Part shown: one piece after another, positions 23,665-35,905 of the stretch
Position numbering within the stretch: the first letter of the stretch is position 1
How the letters are laid out: the number at the start of each line of letters is the position of its first letter
NCBI GenBank assembly: GCA_020205615.1
Contig: CM035167.1
Span: forward strand, 137,096,568-137,160,567
Source: Panax quinquefolius
Lineage: Eukaryota; Streptophyta; Magnoliopsida; Apiales; Araliaceae
Direction of reading: 5' to 3'
Length of the DNA: 64,000 nt
The notes under the pieces: model-generated
Databases searched by the model: none
What the model saw: only the letters and a program-made list of their open reading frames with translations
Told to the model about the DNA's origin: nothing
Translations under genes and position numbers: made by a program

Positions 23665-24500
23665 GACGTTTCAGAATTAAGCACACTTATTAAGAAATAA
23701 CGCAAAATATCTTTTGTACCCTTAATTAATTATTTCTCTCTCCACAATTAATAAAAAAGGTAATGGTCAAAAGATGAAGGCAATTAATGAGTTATTAGAA
23801 CTTTGGTTGTATATATGGGCAAATGGTTCATAGAATTACATTTACTAAGCATATTAAATAGAGGGTAATTAGGAAAAAAATAGTGCAATATTACATAAAA
23901 ATTCCAAAAACGACACTTATATAAAATAAAATTAAACTCCCTAAAGCGTCATTTATTTAGGATAGGAGGAGTATGATTCATAGTAAATATATTTCATTAG
24001 TTTTAAAATTAAATATACTATTTTACTTTTAAAATCAAACAACAATATATTAACTTTTAAATTGATGTTAATTTATACAATTCTTATAATTGTATAATAT
24101 ATAATAAAAACTATTAATCACAAAATTATTTCATTTTAAATATTTATGCGTCATGCTAATTTTGAAGTTTAATATTTTTTCGTTTAATTTCAAAAATTAA
24201 ATTGTATCTCTAATTTTAAAATAGAGGAAGTAATAGCTTCACAAAAAATGCTTCTAATTTCATATGATGATCAAGATTTAAAAAAAGGTTGAATGACGTA
24301 CACTTCTGTTCCTTCAAATTGTCACCCACTTTTAAAGTCGTCCCTAAAGTTCACTTTTCGTCAATTAGGTTCTTAAAGATACATTTTGTTAGCATTTTCG
24401 TTTCTTTAGCCTAATTTGACCTCAACCCGACACATTTTGACCAAAATCGACTTAGTTTGACCAAACCCAATTTTTTAATATTTTAAAATATAATATTTTT
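23665..24500. other. Intergenic DNA without recognisable genes
   Basis: AT-rich DNA. A fragment resembling the end of a Stowaway MITE (aggataggaggagta) is at about 23958. The stretch 24290-24470 reads like a common dispersed plant repeat. No ORF or RNA gene is supported. Confidence 0.5.
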
Positions 24501-25689
24501 TGTGACGCCCCCAAAATTAGGTATACATTACCCATCTTGAGTCATCAGATACATGGTACAGAATTCAAATACAACTTACTAATACAACTCAGTATACAAT
24601 ACAACGACAAAACATAACTGTGAGTTTGAATACAATTATTGTCTACTAGAGATTATACAAACTCAAAAGGAGTCCTCATTACAATTATTATTTCACAGAA
24701 TAGTGAGGACTACTAATGTTATCCTCTGGACCGTCACTCCGCTTCTTGCCCGATTAGTCCTCGCTTATGTTCTCATTTCTTGAAGAGAAACGGTGAAAGA
24801 AAGGGTGAGCTCAACTAGCCCAAGAAGAAATATTATGACTAAGATAATGCGTAATAAATTATCGTTAGCTTCTTCAATGATGTTAAACCGATAAAATATA
24901 ACAACATCAAGTTTAACTGCGGTGAACCAAAGAATCCATTAAAAGAGTCAAGTAGAGAATAAAATCTATTATCTTTTATGACACTACAACAAAAAAGGCC
25001 TATCAATGATCGACTATCAACGCATCGCACTTTGTCAGCAGATAGCTATCTGCTGCGATCGAATGCGGTCATGATAGTCGTCGCGTAAATCTGATGGGTT
25101 GGGATGCACATCGGCGACCACTATTAACGACCGTTATATCTGCGACCGCTATGAGGGACCGAAATGACAAATGCGGTCGCTGAGCTGAGTCAGCATGGTT
25201 CAGGGCCAAAGCTAACGTGGTCCACGTGTCAGCGACCATTATCAGGGACCGCGTGCGGTCGTTGATACTATCTTAAGTTAATAACTTTCGGCCGATCGCG
25301 ATGCAAATCGCCGATATGAAAAAAAATTATGCCCAGATTTTTTTTTGTTTTGCATAATTCAAAAAACTTGTACTGCTTTTTACCTTTATCCCAACACACA
25401 TACACACCAAGATAAACAACATACAAAATAATATAAACATCCATCGTCCACCAACACATACACCAAACTAGTATATAAACCTTTAAAACCAATATGATTT
25501 GAATAAATATAATAACATTTCAAAACTTGTTTAAGTAACATATATACAAACATCCAAATAATGAATATATAAGTACAAGGTTATGTCAAGCGTCATCCCT
25601 CCTTGATCACCCCGTAATTAACAAAATAATAAAACAAGTTACAAATATAATAAATATGTTGATCTTTGGTATATATTACGACAATACAT

Positions 25690-27361
25690 ACAACAAATTG
25701 ATTTTATACCTCGTCGCCATCCCCATGTCGTCCTGCTGCTTAACGCCGCCATCGCTTCAAATTTAACTCCTCAAGATCAAGAGCCCCTGTGTGCCTTGAA
25801 GATCTTCGTAAGATTTCGATCTTGACATATAGCTCTCACACGATCGGTAGGAGTATGAACAATTTGGATGACTCGATGACCGTGAAGATTGGGTAGCAGA
25901 GAGTGCCGAGCCATCAAGGATGGGCGTCGTCGTTGTCCTTGACCTTTAATGTAGTTCTTCTTCACAATGCACGCCTCTCCCACAACTCTTGATCAATAGG
26001 CGGACGTGGAGTGCCTTCAGGATAGCGCCATTCAATAAACGTTTATAAGTATCCTCGTCATCATGTTAACACTTAAATAGTTAAAATAATATTTTGTAAG
26101 TATTAATAAACAAGATCAGGTTGTTAAAACTTATTACCGCTTATCCGGATAGCCTCAGGCGGAACCATCACGGTAATACGCGTACACATCCGCCCAATGG
26201 ATAAAGTGACCTTGAGACCGAGACTCCTATACAAAAAATAAAGACAATATTACTAAGTAAAATGGGATATTTTCTACAATTCATGATTGTAAACATATTA
26301 AAACTTGTAAATAAATCGTGCGGGCAAGGATGATATCTACAACTCGTGAAATATTGCCGCCACTTGTATGTTCCTTTTTTAGCTTTTTTCGCCATCGGAT
26401 ACATCCGAGGCTCTCATTGGTGTGGGCAGTCTTTCATCTTTTCACCCGGCTCTCCACTCTCCATTGGGCACACATCAAATTTATATGGATGGGTGCACCA
26501 CCGAGAGGCTATGCTCGTGCATATAATCTCTCCACGGGCCCGGATGGTGGATCTCGACATTGTGAATGGCTTTTGTCGTTCTTTATTCAAGTTGTCCTTA
26601 GTGCGGACCGTTCACTTTTGCCAAAATAATGTCTCGAATCATCGAGCTCTGCGCGTCCTCCCATCTATACTAAGCTTTACGCAAATAAAAAAAATAATAA
26701 TAACATTACTAAATAATTATCCTTTGAATATTATAATATTATATTAATATTATTTGTCATAATTAAAAAAACATACCTAAAATTACGCCCAAACAAAGAT
26801 CCTTGTGGGCGATAGGTGTCTTCGCCTCATGCGTAATCACAGTGTGTAGGCCAATTCAGAACACAATGTGTGTGTTATGCACTTGACGATCTTATTATCC
26901 GAAAAAATCACTATAATATACAACATCAATTAGCATATATTAAAGCAATTTATATCTAAGTTATAATATTTATGAATATTTTTCAAACTTATACTTATAA
27001 TACTTAAAAAAAATTTGCCATAGTCTCCCCTATAATATAGACTAGCCACATGCACGACGGCATGCATATATGGACATTTCTAGGCACCCAAGACACAAAC
27101 CAAGAGAAATATACAAATTTTCAATACAATAAGACCAAAACAAAACATTACCAATATAATATCAATCAAAACATTACCAATATACAATAAATGGAATCTT
27201 AAATGCTTTTATATAAATGATATATATGCGGGGACGTACGTATTTATTAGGAGGAGGGTGAATCGAATAAGAATTCGATCATCGGGATTAGTAGGGGCCT
27301 TGGGCACATTATTAGGCCCCCTACCCAAGACACGCTTTTTCTGCGCTGCTTCAGAAGCCAT
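25690..27361 (-). pseudogene. CACTA-1 internal gene remnant (unidentified, multi-exon)
   Basis: On the minus strand an ATG at 27359-27361 opens MASEAAQKKRVLGRGPNNVP, a basic start like those of TNP1/Ptta-type CACTA proteins. A GTACGT donor lies near 27240. Further exon-like pieces follow between plausible ag/gt sites: about 26945-26780, then 26665-26320 (containing AKKGTYKWRQYFTSC), then 26200-26140, and 26000-25720 (ending EELNLKRWRR). Stops interrupt several pieces. I cannot name the protein with certainty. Its place in a CACTA element makes the smaller transposase-associated protein the best guess. Confidence 0.4.
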
Positions 27362-27848
27362 CTATATATTACAAATTTCAAGATGTTATTAGGAGTCATA
27401 TTTGATTACATGTATATATGACAATAAACATGACAGTGATATAAACATGTATATATATGAATATAAAATGACAATAAACAAAAGTTGCATTTAACTGGTT
27501 CATCTCCACCATCTAACTGGATTACTTCATTGTCGTCCTCCACATTTATGACTGTAAGTATATGACTTGAGTATACTTGTAACAATATGACTTGAGCATA
27601 CTTGTAAGCATATGATTAACATTTAAGCCATACTTATAAGCATATGACTTAAGCATACTAGCTAGTAAGCATATGACTTGAGCTCGTTAATATTATAAAT
27701 GTTCGCAACTACCCAACCAACAAAAAAATTTCGCCAGAGTCTCCCCTATAATATGGACTGGCCACATGCACGACGACATGTATATATGGTCATTTCTAGG
27801 CACCCAAGACACAAACCAAGAGAAATATACAAATTCTCAATATAAATG
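27012..27848. repeat. Direct repeat of about 118 bp inside CACTA-1
   Basis: Copies at 27012-27128 and 27727-27844 share gtctcccctataata, ccacatgcacgac and ggcacccaagacacaaacca. They are about 715 bp apart, and the segment between them includes the exon-like start at 27361. Confidence 0.85.
27545..27685. repeat. Short tandem repeats around catatgacttgagcatact
   Basis: Five imperfect copies of a 25-35 bp unit lie within CACTA-1. Confidence 0.7.
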
Positions 27849-28049
27849 GATCAATCCACCATTTGTACAAAATGGCGAATAAATTAGCATGTCTTAAGTG
27901 TATTTGTTCATAAGTGTCTTTGTTGGGGCATGCATTATAATTGAATTTCTTGGCAAATCCTCTACAATTCTATTGTGTAGACTTGACATGGTACTCAAGT
28001 ACATGAACATGGTTTTGGTTGTTATATTAACCACTTTCGTTTACTTAAG

Positions 28050-28160
28050 AAATGTATCAAAAAATCATTTCTCAAATACCAAGTATGGTTCTTGCTTCTC
28101 TTTCGCACGAGCCATAATTTTCGCAAATATTTCGGAATCATCATGCGTGCAAGGTTAACA
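28050..28160 (-). pseudogene. CACTA-1 short coding-like segment
   Basis: The minus strand reads DDSEIFAKIMARAKEKQEP and then a stop. The composition is exon-like (charged, helical), but the segment is isolated and I do not recognise the protein. Confidence 0.25.
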
Positions 28161-29950
28161 ACCAAGCATAACAAATCAATTTTACCACATTAATATTATC
28201 CAAATTATTATGGTTTGAGTACATACACCATAATAATTTTTTAATTTGTTAACAAACAAGCTTAGGCTTATTATTGTCATGAATATCGCTCATCTTAAAA
28301 GAAAATAAATAAACAAATAAATGGGATTAAAACATAACTAAAATAATCACTCAAATGATCTTCTTTGTCATATCATAAAAGCGACATACTACCAATAAGC
28401 ATTTTAAATTTTTGGGTCCGATAGATATTTTTTTCTACTTCTTAAGTTTTTAAGGTTGGTTAACTTTTAAATTGTCCAATATGCCCCAAGGAATCATTTT
28501 TGAATTTTGTCCTTGCCAAACATGGCCCGAGTCCCTTAGTTTTGCATCTTCACATAAACTGTAAGAATCTATCTGATTGACATATAAAAAATTCAAAAGC
28601 TGGTTATTTGGATTTCTAATAGAAATTAAAACCAAATTAATGGAGATGAATAAAGAATACACAAACCAAAGACTACTACTTGGTGGAGTCGAAAAGACTA
28701 TGACATCATGTTCTCTATCTTCTCTCCTCTAATTTAATTGTTTTGCTTACGAAACCTAAAAGCTCCAGATCTTATTCTATCATTTCGAATTTGAAATTTG
28801 TCAAGCACCACCACCACAATTTTGCCCGTTGGAGGTGCTTAAAACTTGGTAGGTGTACCAATCCTAAAGACCCTGCAGATTTGGATATTTTATGAAATGA
28901 TGTTTTGGTGGTTTCACTTTCACCTTAGAATTAATTGCTCATTCCTTTGTTACCGATATTACATGTGGAAAGGTTGAGGCAAGAAGCATTGTAAAACTAG
29001 GCCAAAACATAATAAAAAAGGTAAAGTAAAGTTTTCATGTTGAGACTTTGTACACTAGAAAATTATTGCTCCAATTGTGATTTCTTCTTTTATTTGCTCT
29101 AACCTTAGTTTCTTGATTGTGAATTTGGAACTTGAATTAGAATTGAATTGGAGATCCACAACACAGGATGAATTTTTGAGTGATTTTGGAAGATGCAAGT
29201 TGAAAAAAAGCAGACGAGGTATTTGATAAAATGTTAAAAACTATGGAACAATTACGCTTTTTAAGGGTTAAATAATCATGAATAACTTTCCGAGTTTCAA
29301 AAGTCGACACATAAAAGCCTATAGTATTGATGTTAAATAAAACTATTACATTTTTCATCTAATTTAACTATGTGTGTGTATCCCTCGCTTTAAGTGCAAG
29401 TCATGGGAGGCTTGCATAAAATGATCTAATCCATTTAAATAATGTCCACAATGCCCCTATTTTAGTGCTTTGTTATAGAAATCAAGTTTCTTGATATTTT
29501 TTTATTTTATCCTTAATTTCAAAACATATCTCGCTAGGATCAAAGAAAACATTTTGTTATCAATTTATGCATAGAAAAGTAGTATTATAAGTGTTGCACC
29601 CAAGGTGTTTGTGAGTTTTAAATTGTCCAATATTCCCTAAGTTATGTCAATGTGGCATGTATATGAAATAAATTACATACTACCAATAAGGTAGAATACC
29701 CAAACTAGAAGAAAAATGCAGTGGATTCTATCAATAGAATAACACCCAATCTATATCCAAATCAGAAATAAAGAGAATTAGGGTTACCTGTGGCGGCGGC
29801 GATGGCAGTGGACAGTGACGGCGAGCGGCGACGTTCTCCCTCCCTCTTCTCTTCTCCCCCTTCTCCCTCTTCTCCCTATTCTGTTCTCCCTCGTTTTCTT
29901 TCTCCAAATCTGCTTTGAAAGAACTAAGCGCTTTGAGTCTGAATAAGTTT
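28161..29950. other. CACTA-1 interior without recognisable coding sequence
   Basis: AT-rich DNA. Near 29790-29930 it becomes CT-rich on the plus strand, probably a leader region next to the subterminal repeats. Confidence 0.4.
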
Positions 29951-30252
29951 TAGTTGATCGTGACGCTTTCAATGACCGCGACGCGGTCGCCGATTTTAAT
30001 AACGTGGATGATTTAGCGATCGCATAACGCGGTATTTGATATAAATTGGTCGCAAAGAATAAACGCGCCAACTTTTGCACCAATTTTTGGAGGAAATTAA
30101 TGTAATGATCGTCGACCCATGCCGATAGTAAATAAATGACTAGATTAAATTACGATCGCCGATGTTGGTCGCTATAAGTGTTATCACGGGACCCGGATAT
30201 GCGATCATTGATAGTCTTGGTCATTTGTTAGGCCTTTTTCTTGTAAGTGTGA

Positions 30253-30866
30253 TTTAAAAGGTTTTCATCACTATTATCGTTGGGACTCAACTTAATAAAT
30301 AATTCACATCACCGAATCACCCCGCACTTGACTACGGCCAAGGATATTCTTTAGTATCACGAACACAATTATCCATGCACTACGGCCAAGAATATTTTGT
30401 GTATTCATTAATGGTCACGTAAGCATGCCAACAATCATGTCCATCAATGCACTACAGGCCAAATGAAGACTTTTACCACATCATTTATAACATTACGGTC
30501 ATGATTACAATCTAACAATCCACGGTTATAATCATACCAAGCCCAAGCCCATATGCACTACAGTGCCACATATGACTTTCAAAAATATAAATATGAGGAT
30601 GATGACAATGATATAAGAATTCAATCAAACAAGTTCAAGAATTAATTTATTCAGAACTAATAACGTCCAAATTGTCAACATGATACTTCTTTGTAGAGTA
30701 AAATTCAAGAATGCTCAGAAGAATATTTCCCTAAAAAGATACTAGATGAAGCGCAAATATCAAGAATATTCCACTAATTTCATGGAGTATAGAAGTTAAA
30801 ACTTTAACCAACTGAGTATAATAAGGAATGGAATAACAAAAGAAATCACCAGGCATGCGATAGACC
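30253..30866 (-). repeat. Element D LTR, middle part
   Basis: It continues the LTR broken by CACTA-1 and aligns with 1485-2090 of element A, including two or three gcactacggccaa-type hairpin units. It ends near gaaatcaccaggcatgcg. Confidence 0.8.
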
Positions 30867-30928
30867 GCACTGTGACAACTCCAAAATAGGTCCATTCCAT
30901 CCAACCTATTCTGAGTCGCCATCTTCGC
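30867..30928 (-). repeat. Orphan 60-bp LTR end
   Basis: tgtgacaactccaaaatagg and the following bases are the terminal about 60 bp of another minus-orientation LTR. It is joined directly to plus-orientation LTR sequence at atatagatgg. It marks a rearranged junction. Confidence 0.65.
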
Positions 30929-31516
30929 CATATAGATGGAGAAATTTTTTAATGTGACAATTGTTGAAAATTGAAATTTTATCTTTTTCCGATAAAATAA
31001 TTCATTTAAATATATTATTATATTTTAATAATATAATAATGGTGATATTTTTACAACGAATGTGGGATATATGAGTATACGAGGAGGAAGAGTATTTTTT
31101 GCTGCAATAAATGTTTAAAACATGTTAAACATGTCGATTGGACCCCATTTATTGATTTGAAATTTGATTATAGCTGTAAAAAAATCGACCGTTTGTGGAT
31201 TTCGATCAATTTTTGTTTGGAATTTGGAAAACTTTCTTCCGCAAAGTTGTAGAGAATTGAATTTCCTATAAAAAGTCACAAGTTTGAATTTTCGACAAAA
31301 GGGCTATTTATTGTGAATTATTGAAGTTAGAAGCTCGAAATAATTGATTTTTGGAAGTTTAAATTATTTTAAATTAGAAAAACGTTTTTTCTTACTTTTT
31401 CTAGAATGTGGCATGTGCTTATTGAAATTTGAAATCAGATTTCAAAAGAGGCGTAGGAATTTTGATATATATAATAATATTAAATTAAATTTTACGCTTT
31501 GGTTTCAAGAAATTTC

Positions 31517-31524
31517 TATAAATA
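31517..31524 (+). promoter_or_regulatory. TATA box of element E LTR
   Basis: TATAAATA followed by gggtcttaggttag, the same context as the other LTRs. Confidence 0.55.
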
Positions 31525-32196
31525 GGGTCTTAGGTTAGAATTGAAAATTACACAAATGAAGTTTTCTCTCTATATTATCGAGCGGTATTCTTGTGAGTAT
31601 TTTGAGTATACTTTGAGTATTGCTATACGGTGCAAGTTCAAGTCATAGCTTTATATCAGGTGTTTCAAATTAGAAGTCTTGTCTTTGTGAGGTAAGGGAT
31701 ATTATTTTTTCAGTAATGATATTATTTCTTCAATATCATTATGTTGAAATATTGATCTGAAGTTTTATCAAATTTGGAACTTTTGGTGTCAGATTCTTAT
31801 TCACGTGTCGACCTTATTCACGATATCGACACTTATTCACGAATACGGCACTATTCATTGAAAAATGAAAAATTTTCTTTTCGTCCAAAATATCTATTGC
31901 GGATACTAGCTTTGATTGTATCCATGTTTTAATCATTCTTGAATTTTACACCACTTGTGATTATTTTTTGAGGTATTTTGGACGTGGATAAAACAAAGTA
32001 TGAATCCTTAATCCTTAATCCTTGTCATTTTGTTTCCTTTGGATTCGTTTCATTAAAATATTTTTCATCATCTTGGTCTTAAATGATGATATTATGGAAT
32101 ATCTTTTGGGCTGTAGTGCAAAGATGAATGATTTCGAAGAATATCTTTGGCCCGTAGTGCAAAGATGAGCAGTGTTTAGATGAACATGACGGTGAT

Positions 32197-32201
32197 GAAT
32201 A
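32197..32201. repeat. Target-site duplication of element F (left)
   Basis: AATAT, repeated exactly at 50470-50474. Joining the flanks restores gatgaatatctttggcc, a sequence present in every sister LTR, which proves the insertion. Confidence 0.9.
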
Positions 32202-34003
32202 TTGTGGCGCCCCCAAAATAGGTATACATCACCCATTACGAGTTGTCGATACATGATACGAAACAACTACAACTTTATTATTACAACAAGAAAGCGTGAG
32301 TTTAAATACAAATATTATCTTAGACAATATCTATACTCAAAGAAATCCTCATCACATTTATTGATACATTATTTTACAAAATGGTGAGGACTACTAAACA
32401 ACTCTCTCTAGAACCTTCATTCCATACCCAGGCTACGTACTTATATTCTCGCCTCCACGAGAAAAATGGAACAAAAAGGAAAAAGGGTGAGCTCAACTAG
32501 CTTCGGTAAAGAATATTATGACTAAGATAATATACAACAAATTACCGTTAGTCTTCAACAGGGAAAAATCTAATAGAATCTGATAGACAACAAATTTTAA
32601 ATCAATATTCGCAATGAAATAATAATTCATTAGAAGAGTTAAGTAGAGAATGCAAACTACTATCTTCTATGTATGAATTTAAAAGTTCATCGTCTATCCT
32701 TTATCCTTGTAACATCAATCAATATACATACGGAATCAAATATTCATCTTTGCACTCTGGGCCGAAGATATTCATCGATTGGTCATGTTCATCTAAACAC
32801 TGTTCATCTTTGACTTCTGGGCCAAAGATATTCTTGAAATCATTCATCTTTGCACTCTGAGCCAAAGATATTCCATATATCATCATTTAAGGCTGAAGAT
32901 GATGAAAAAATATTTTAAAAAGCGAATCCGGTGAAACAAAATGACAAGGATTGAGGATTAAGGATTCGTACTTTTGTTTTATTCACGTCCAAAAATACCT
33001 CAAAAATAATCGCAGTGGTGTAAAATTCAAGAATGATCAAAACATGGATACAATCAAAGCTAGTATCCAGAATAGATATTTTGGACGAAAAGAAAAATTT
33101 TTATTTTTCTATGAATAGTGTCGTGTTCGTGAATAGTCTTTATATCGTGAATAAAGGCCAGTATACGTGAATAGTAACTCCGACACCAAAAGATAGAAAT
33201 TTCACAAAAAAACATCTTTACGCTTCATGAATAGTACTCGTGAATAGTAACTCATGAATAGTAACTCATGAATAGTAACTCGTGAATAGTAACTTCATGA
33301 ATAAGTAACTCAATACGTGAAAAAGTTCCAAATTTGATAAAAGTTCCAAGGAAAGGGGCTTTCAATAAAAATTTTTTCTTCTTTGGCCGCAATTAGGTGA
33401 CCAAACCTCTCCTTAGATGCGAACTTTCTAGACATTGCCAATAATGTTATCTAATAATATTATTAGGATAATATAAATTATTAGCCGATAATGAAAATAC
33501 GTGTAATGACAATTATTGAAACAACAAAGAATATAAATTATCAACGCAAACAATTATTAACTCAATAAAATCTTGAGCAATGAATTATCGTAACCATTAT
33601 TGAGTAGTGCCTTCTTACGTAAGAATCAACAATTGGTGCAATACAGGTGTCTTTCTTTGTGTTTTAACCAAGGGTATTTTAACGAAGATATGGTAACAAC
33701 TACTGTAGATTATTTTTAAACAACTTATATTTGTCGTTTTCTTCATCCAATCGCTCGCTTTTGGGTTATGGGGCCGACACATGGGCTGCTTGCGTCGCAT
33801 ACGAATATTCCCCGACAAGATCTGAATATTCCACGACCAAACGAATATTCCCCGACAACAATGAATATTTTATAACCACTTGCTTATTTTGAAATATTTG
33901 CGTATTTTACCCCTAACTATCCACATTAATCACATCAACCCTTACTATTTCAAAATAATAAATAGAAAATTAAATTTCATTAATAATAAGTTGGGGTCTT
34001 ACA
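32202..34003 (-). repeat. Element F: 3' LTR with a 0.9 kb internal deletion
   Basis: It has both proper ends (TGTGGCGCCCCC and ttggggtcttaca) but is only 1802 bp against 2744 bp for its partner. Alignment shows the gap: gataaaagttccaa at about 33346 joins ggaaaggggcttt. In the partner these lie at about 48890 and 49815. The short match gttcc at both edges suggests a microhomology deletion that removed the promoter region. Confidence 0.85.
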
Positions 34004-34490
34004 ACCTCCCTCCTTATGAAATTTCGTCCTCGAAATTGACGTATATACAGTGTTTGAAAAGGTGAGGATACCTCGCTTTCATTTCCGTTTCAATTCCCGG
34101 GTCATTTCCTCTATAGCATGATTCCTCCACAAAACTTTAACTTGTGGTATGACCTTTCTTAGCGTACAGGACATGCTCCTTCCTATCCAAAATCTTGGCA
34201 AAGTACCTCCTCATACGTTAAGTCTCTGACTATCTCGTCCGGTTCTAACTCAATAACGTGGTTTGGGTCTTTCACATATTTATAAAATACAGATATGTGG
34301 AACACATTATGAACACGAGACATACTTTGAGGTAACGCGAGTCTATAGGCTACATTTCTACTCGGTCAAGAATTTGAAATGGACCAATAAATCGTGGATT
34401 GAGCTTTCCTCTCTTCCCAAATCTTGTAACTCCTTCCATGGAGCAACTTCTGACAATACATGATCCCCTACACTAAATTCCACGTCCTAT
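34004..34490 (-). pseudogene. Element F: polypurine tract and chromodomain-like tail
   Basis: acctccctccttatgaaatt beside the LTR is the reverse complement of the polypurine tract. Further right the minus strand reads KILDRKEHVL and then an equivalent of VKVLWRNHAIEEMTRE, the C-terminal chromodomain-like motif of plant chromovirus integrases. That motif is thought to steer insertion toward marked chromatin. Frames shift between the pieces. Confidence 0.75.
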
Positions 34491-35440
34491 TGATGAAGAT
34501 CCGCATAACTCTTTTGTCGATCTTGTGCCGGTTTGTATCGTTATCGAATCATTTGGATCTTTTTCGTAGTGATCATACGTCTTAACTCGGGTCCCAACAT
34601 TGTTGCTTCACCCACCTCATCCCAACATATTGAAACGACATTTTCGTCCATATAATGCTTGAATGGAGCCACACCTATACTTGCTCGATAATCTGTTGTT
34701 GTAGGAGAATTCCACCAATGGTAAATACTTATCCCAACCGCCCTTGAAGTCTAGGACACGAGTCTTAATAGATCTTCAAGAGTTTGAATAGTCCTCTACG
34801 ATTGTCCGTCTGGTTTGGGGATGGTATCGAACTAAATCGCAAACTGCGCCCATAGCTTTTTGCAAGCTAACCCAAAATCTTGAAGTGAATCTTGGGTCAC
34901 GATCCAAAACTATGGATACTGAGGCATGCCATGCAACCTCACAATCTTATTCACGCATATACTAAGCAAGACGTTCAAGGAATAAGTCTCCGTATCCAAG
35001 CAAGAAATGAAGCGGGACTTGGTTAATCTATCAACAACAACCCAAATAGCATTGATGCCTTGAGAAACCGTAGGAAGACCCGTAACTTGAAATCCATGGT
35101 AATGTGTTCCCACTTCCATTTCGGAATCTCAAGTGGTTGCAACGGACCCTTAGGTACCCGATGCTCCGCTTTACACGTTGACAAGTTAAACACATTGAGA
35201 TAAACATTGCAATCTCTCTCTTCATATTGTTCCACCAAAATGTATGTCGAAGATCACGATACATTTTAGTACTTCAGGATGGATTGCAAATGGTGTATTG
35301 TGTGCTTCCATCATAATCTTGTACTTCAAATCAGTCGTTAGGAACACAAAGTCTAGAGTGGACTCAAGTATTCCTTCTTCATCAATTCTCGCCTTAGGAA
35401 TAGCTCCTTCTTGTACTTTCTTCTTTATACGCATCATTTC
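34491..35440 (-). pseudogene. Element F: integrase
   Basis: Minus-strand frames at 35031-35264 contain the zinc-binding end (CLTCQRVK preceded by HTFWWNNMKRE). They lead into the catalytic core at 34910-35119, with ITMDF (first acidic residue), AIWVVVDRLTKS and VNKIVRLHGMP. The region at 34500-34900 reads as the rest of the core and the linker in broken frames. Integrase inserts the cDNA copy into host DNA. At least three frameshifts separate the segments. Confidence 0.85.
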
Positions 35441-35529
35441 AAGATTCGGGTGGCTTGAGTAACCTTAACTTTTTCTATTAAAGTTGGCTCTGTCGTATAC
35501 TTGACATCATCGCACTCTTTCGTTGATAT

Positions 35530-35905
35530 GATCTTCTACTCAACGCCGCTACTACACGTTCGCCTTTCCGGGATGGTATTGAATAGTGTGGTCGTAGTCT
35601 TTCAATAGCTCGAGCCAATGTCGCCGCCGCATGTTGAGTTCTTTTTGAGTGAAGAAATATTTAAGGCTTTTATGGTGCAATATATCTCCACTTTCTCCCC
35701 ATATAGATAGTGCCTCCATATCTTCAAATGAAAACGATGCTGCCGCTAACTCTAGATCATGAGTAGGATAATTCCTCTCATACTCTTTAAGTTGTCGCGA
35801 GGCATAGGCTATGACTTTCCCACGTTGCATGAGAACACATCCTAACCCTTTGCGAAGCATCGTTGTAGATAACAAATCCATCCCGAACCGGATGGTATTG
35901 TTAGA
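35530..35905 (-). pseudogene. Element F: RNase H
   Basis: A 109-codon minus-strand frame contains [29 protein letters not shown] and [15 protein letters not shown], the RNase H region that follows RT in Ty3/gypsy Pol. A frameshift falls between LELAAASF and MEALSIWGE. The domain degrades the RNA strand during reverse transcription. Confidence 0.85.

Larger units (their letters stand above)
24982..30249 (-). mobile_element. CACTA-1: CACTA (En/Spm) transposon
   Basis: The left end is CACTACAACAAAAAAGGCCT. The right end in reverse is CACTTACAAGAAAAAGGCCT. The interrupted LTR reads ...ttttatga before and tgatttaaaagg after, giving the 3-bp duplication TGA (24979-24981, 30250-30252). Element A's LTR shows the uninterrupted sequence ttttatgatttagaagg. 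Subterminal regions (25040-25270 and 29950-30230) are rich in gcggtcgc/gcgaccg-type motifs, as expected for binding of the smaller CACTA protein. At 5268 bp with no recognisable TNP2 it is probably non-autonomous. Confidence 0.9.
30929..32201 (+). repeat. Element E: plus-strand LTR, part left of the nested element
   Basis: It aligns with element G's LTR from atagatggagaaa (about 38060) onward, so the first about 780 bp is missing. It carries a TATAAATA box at 31517-31524 and the hairpin repeats near 32095-32170. It stops at gatgaatat, where element F is inserted, and continues at 50470. Confidence 0.8.

Noticed and set aside
26318..26747. Plus-strand frames of 103 and 133 codons in CACTA-1
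   Set aside because: They overlap better exon-like sequence on the minus strand and show no recognisable domain.
27898..28158. Hydrophobic 86-codon plus-strand frame in CACTA-1
   Set aside because: The minus strand of the same segment has a more protein-like, charged frame; the hydrophobicity follows from the antisense of AT-rich DNA.
34263..34463. Plus-strand frames across element F's pol region
   Set aside because: They are antisense to recognisable integrase, RNase H and RT sequence on the minus strand.
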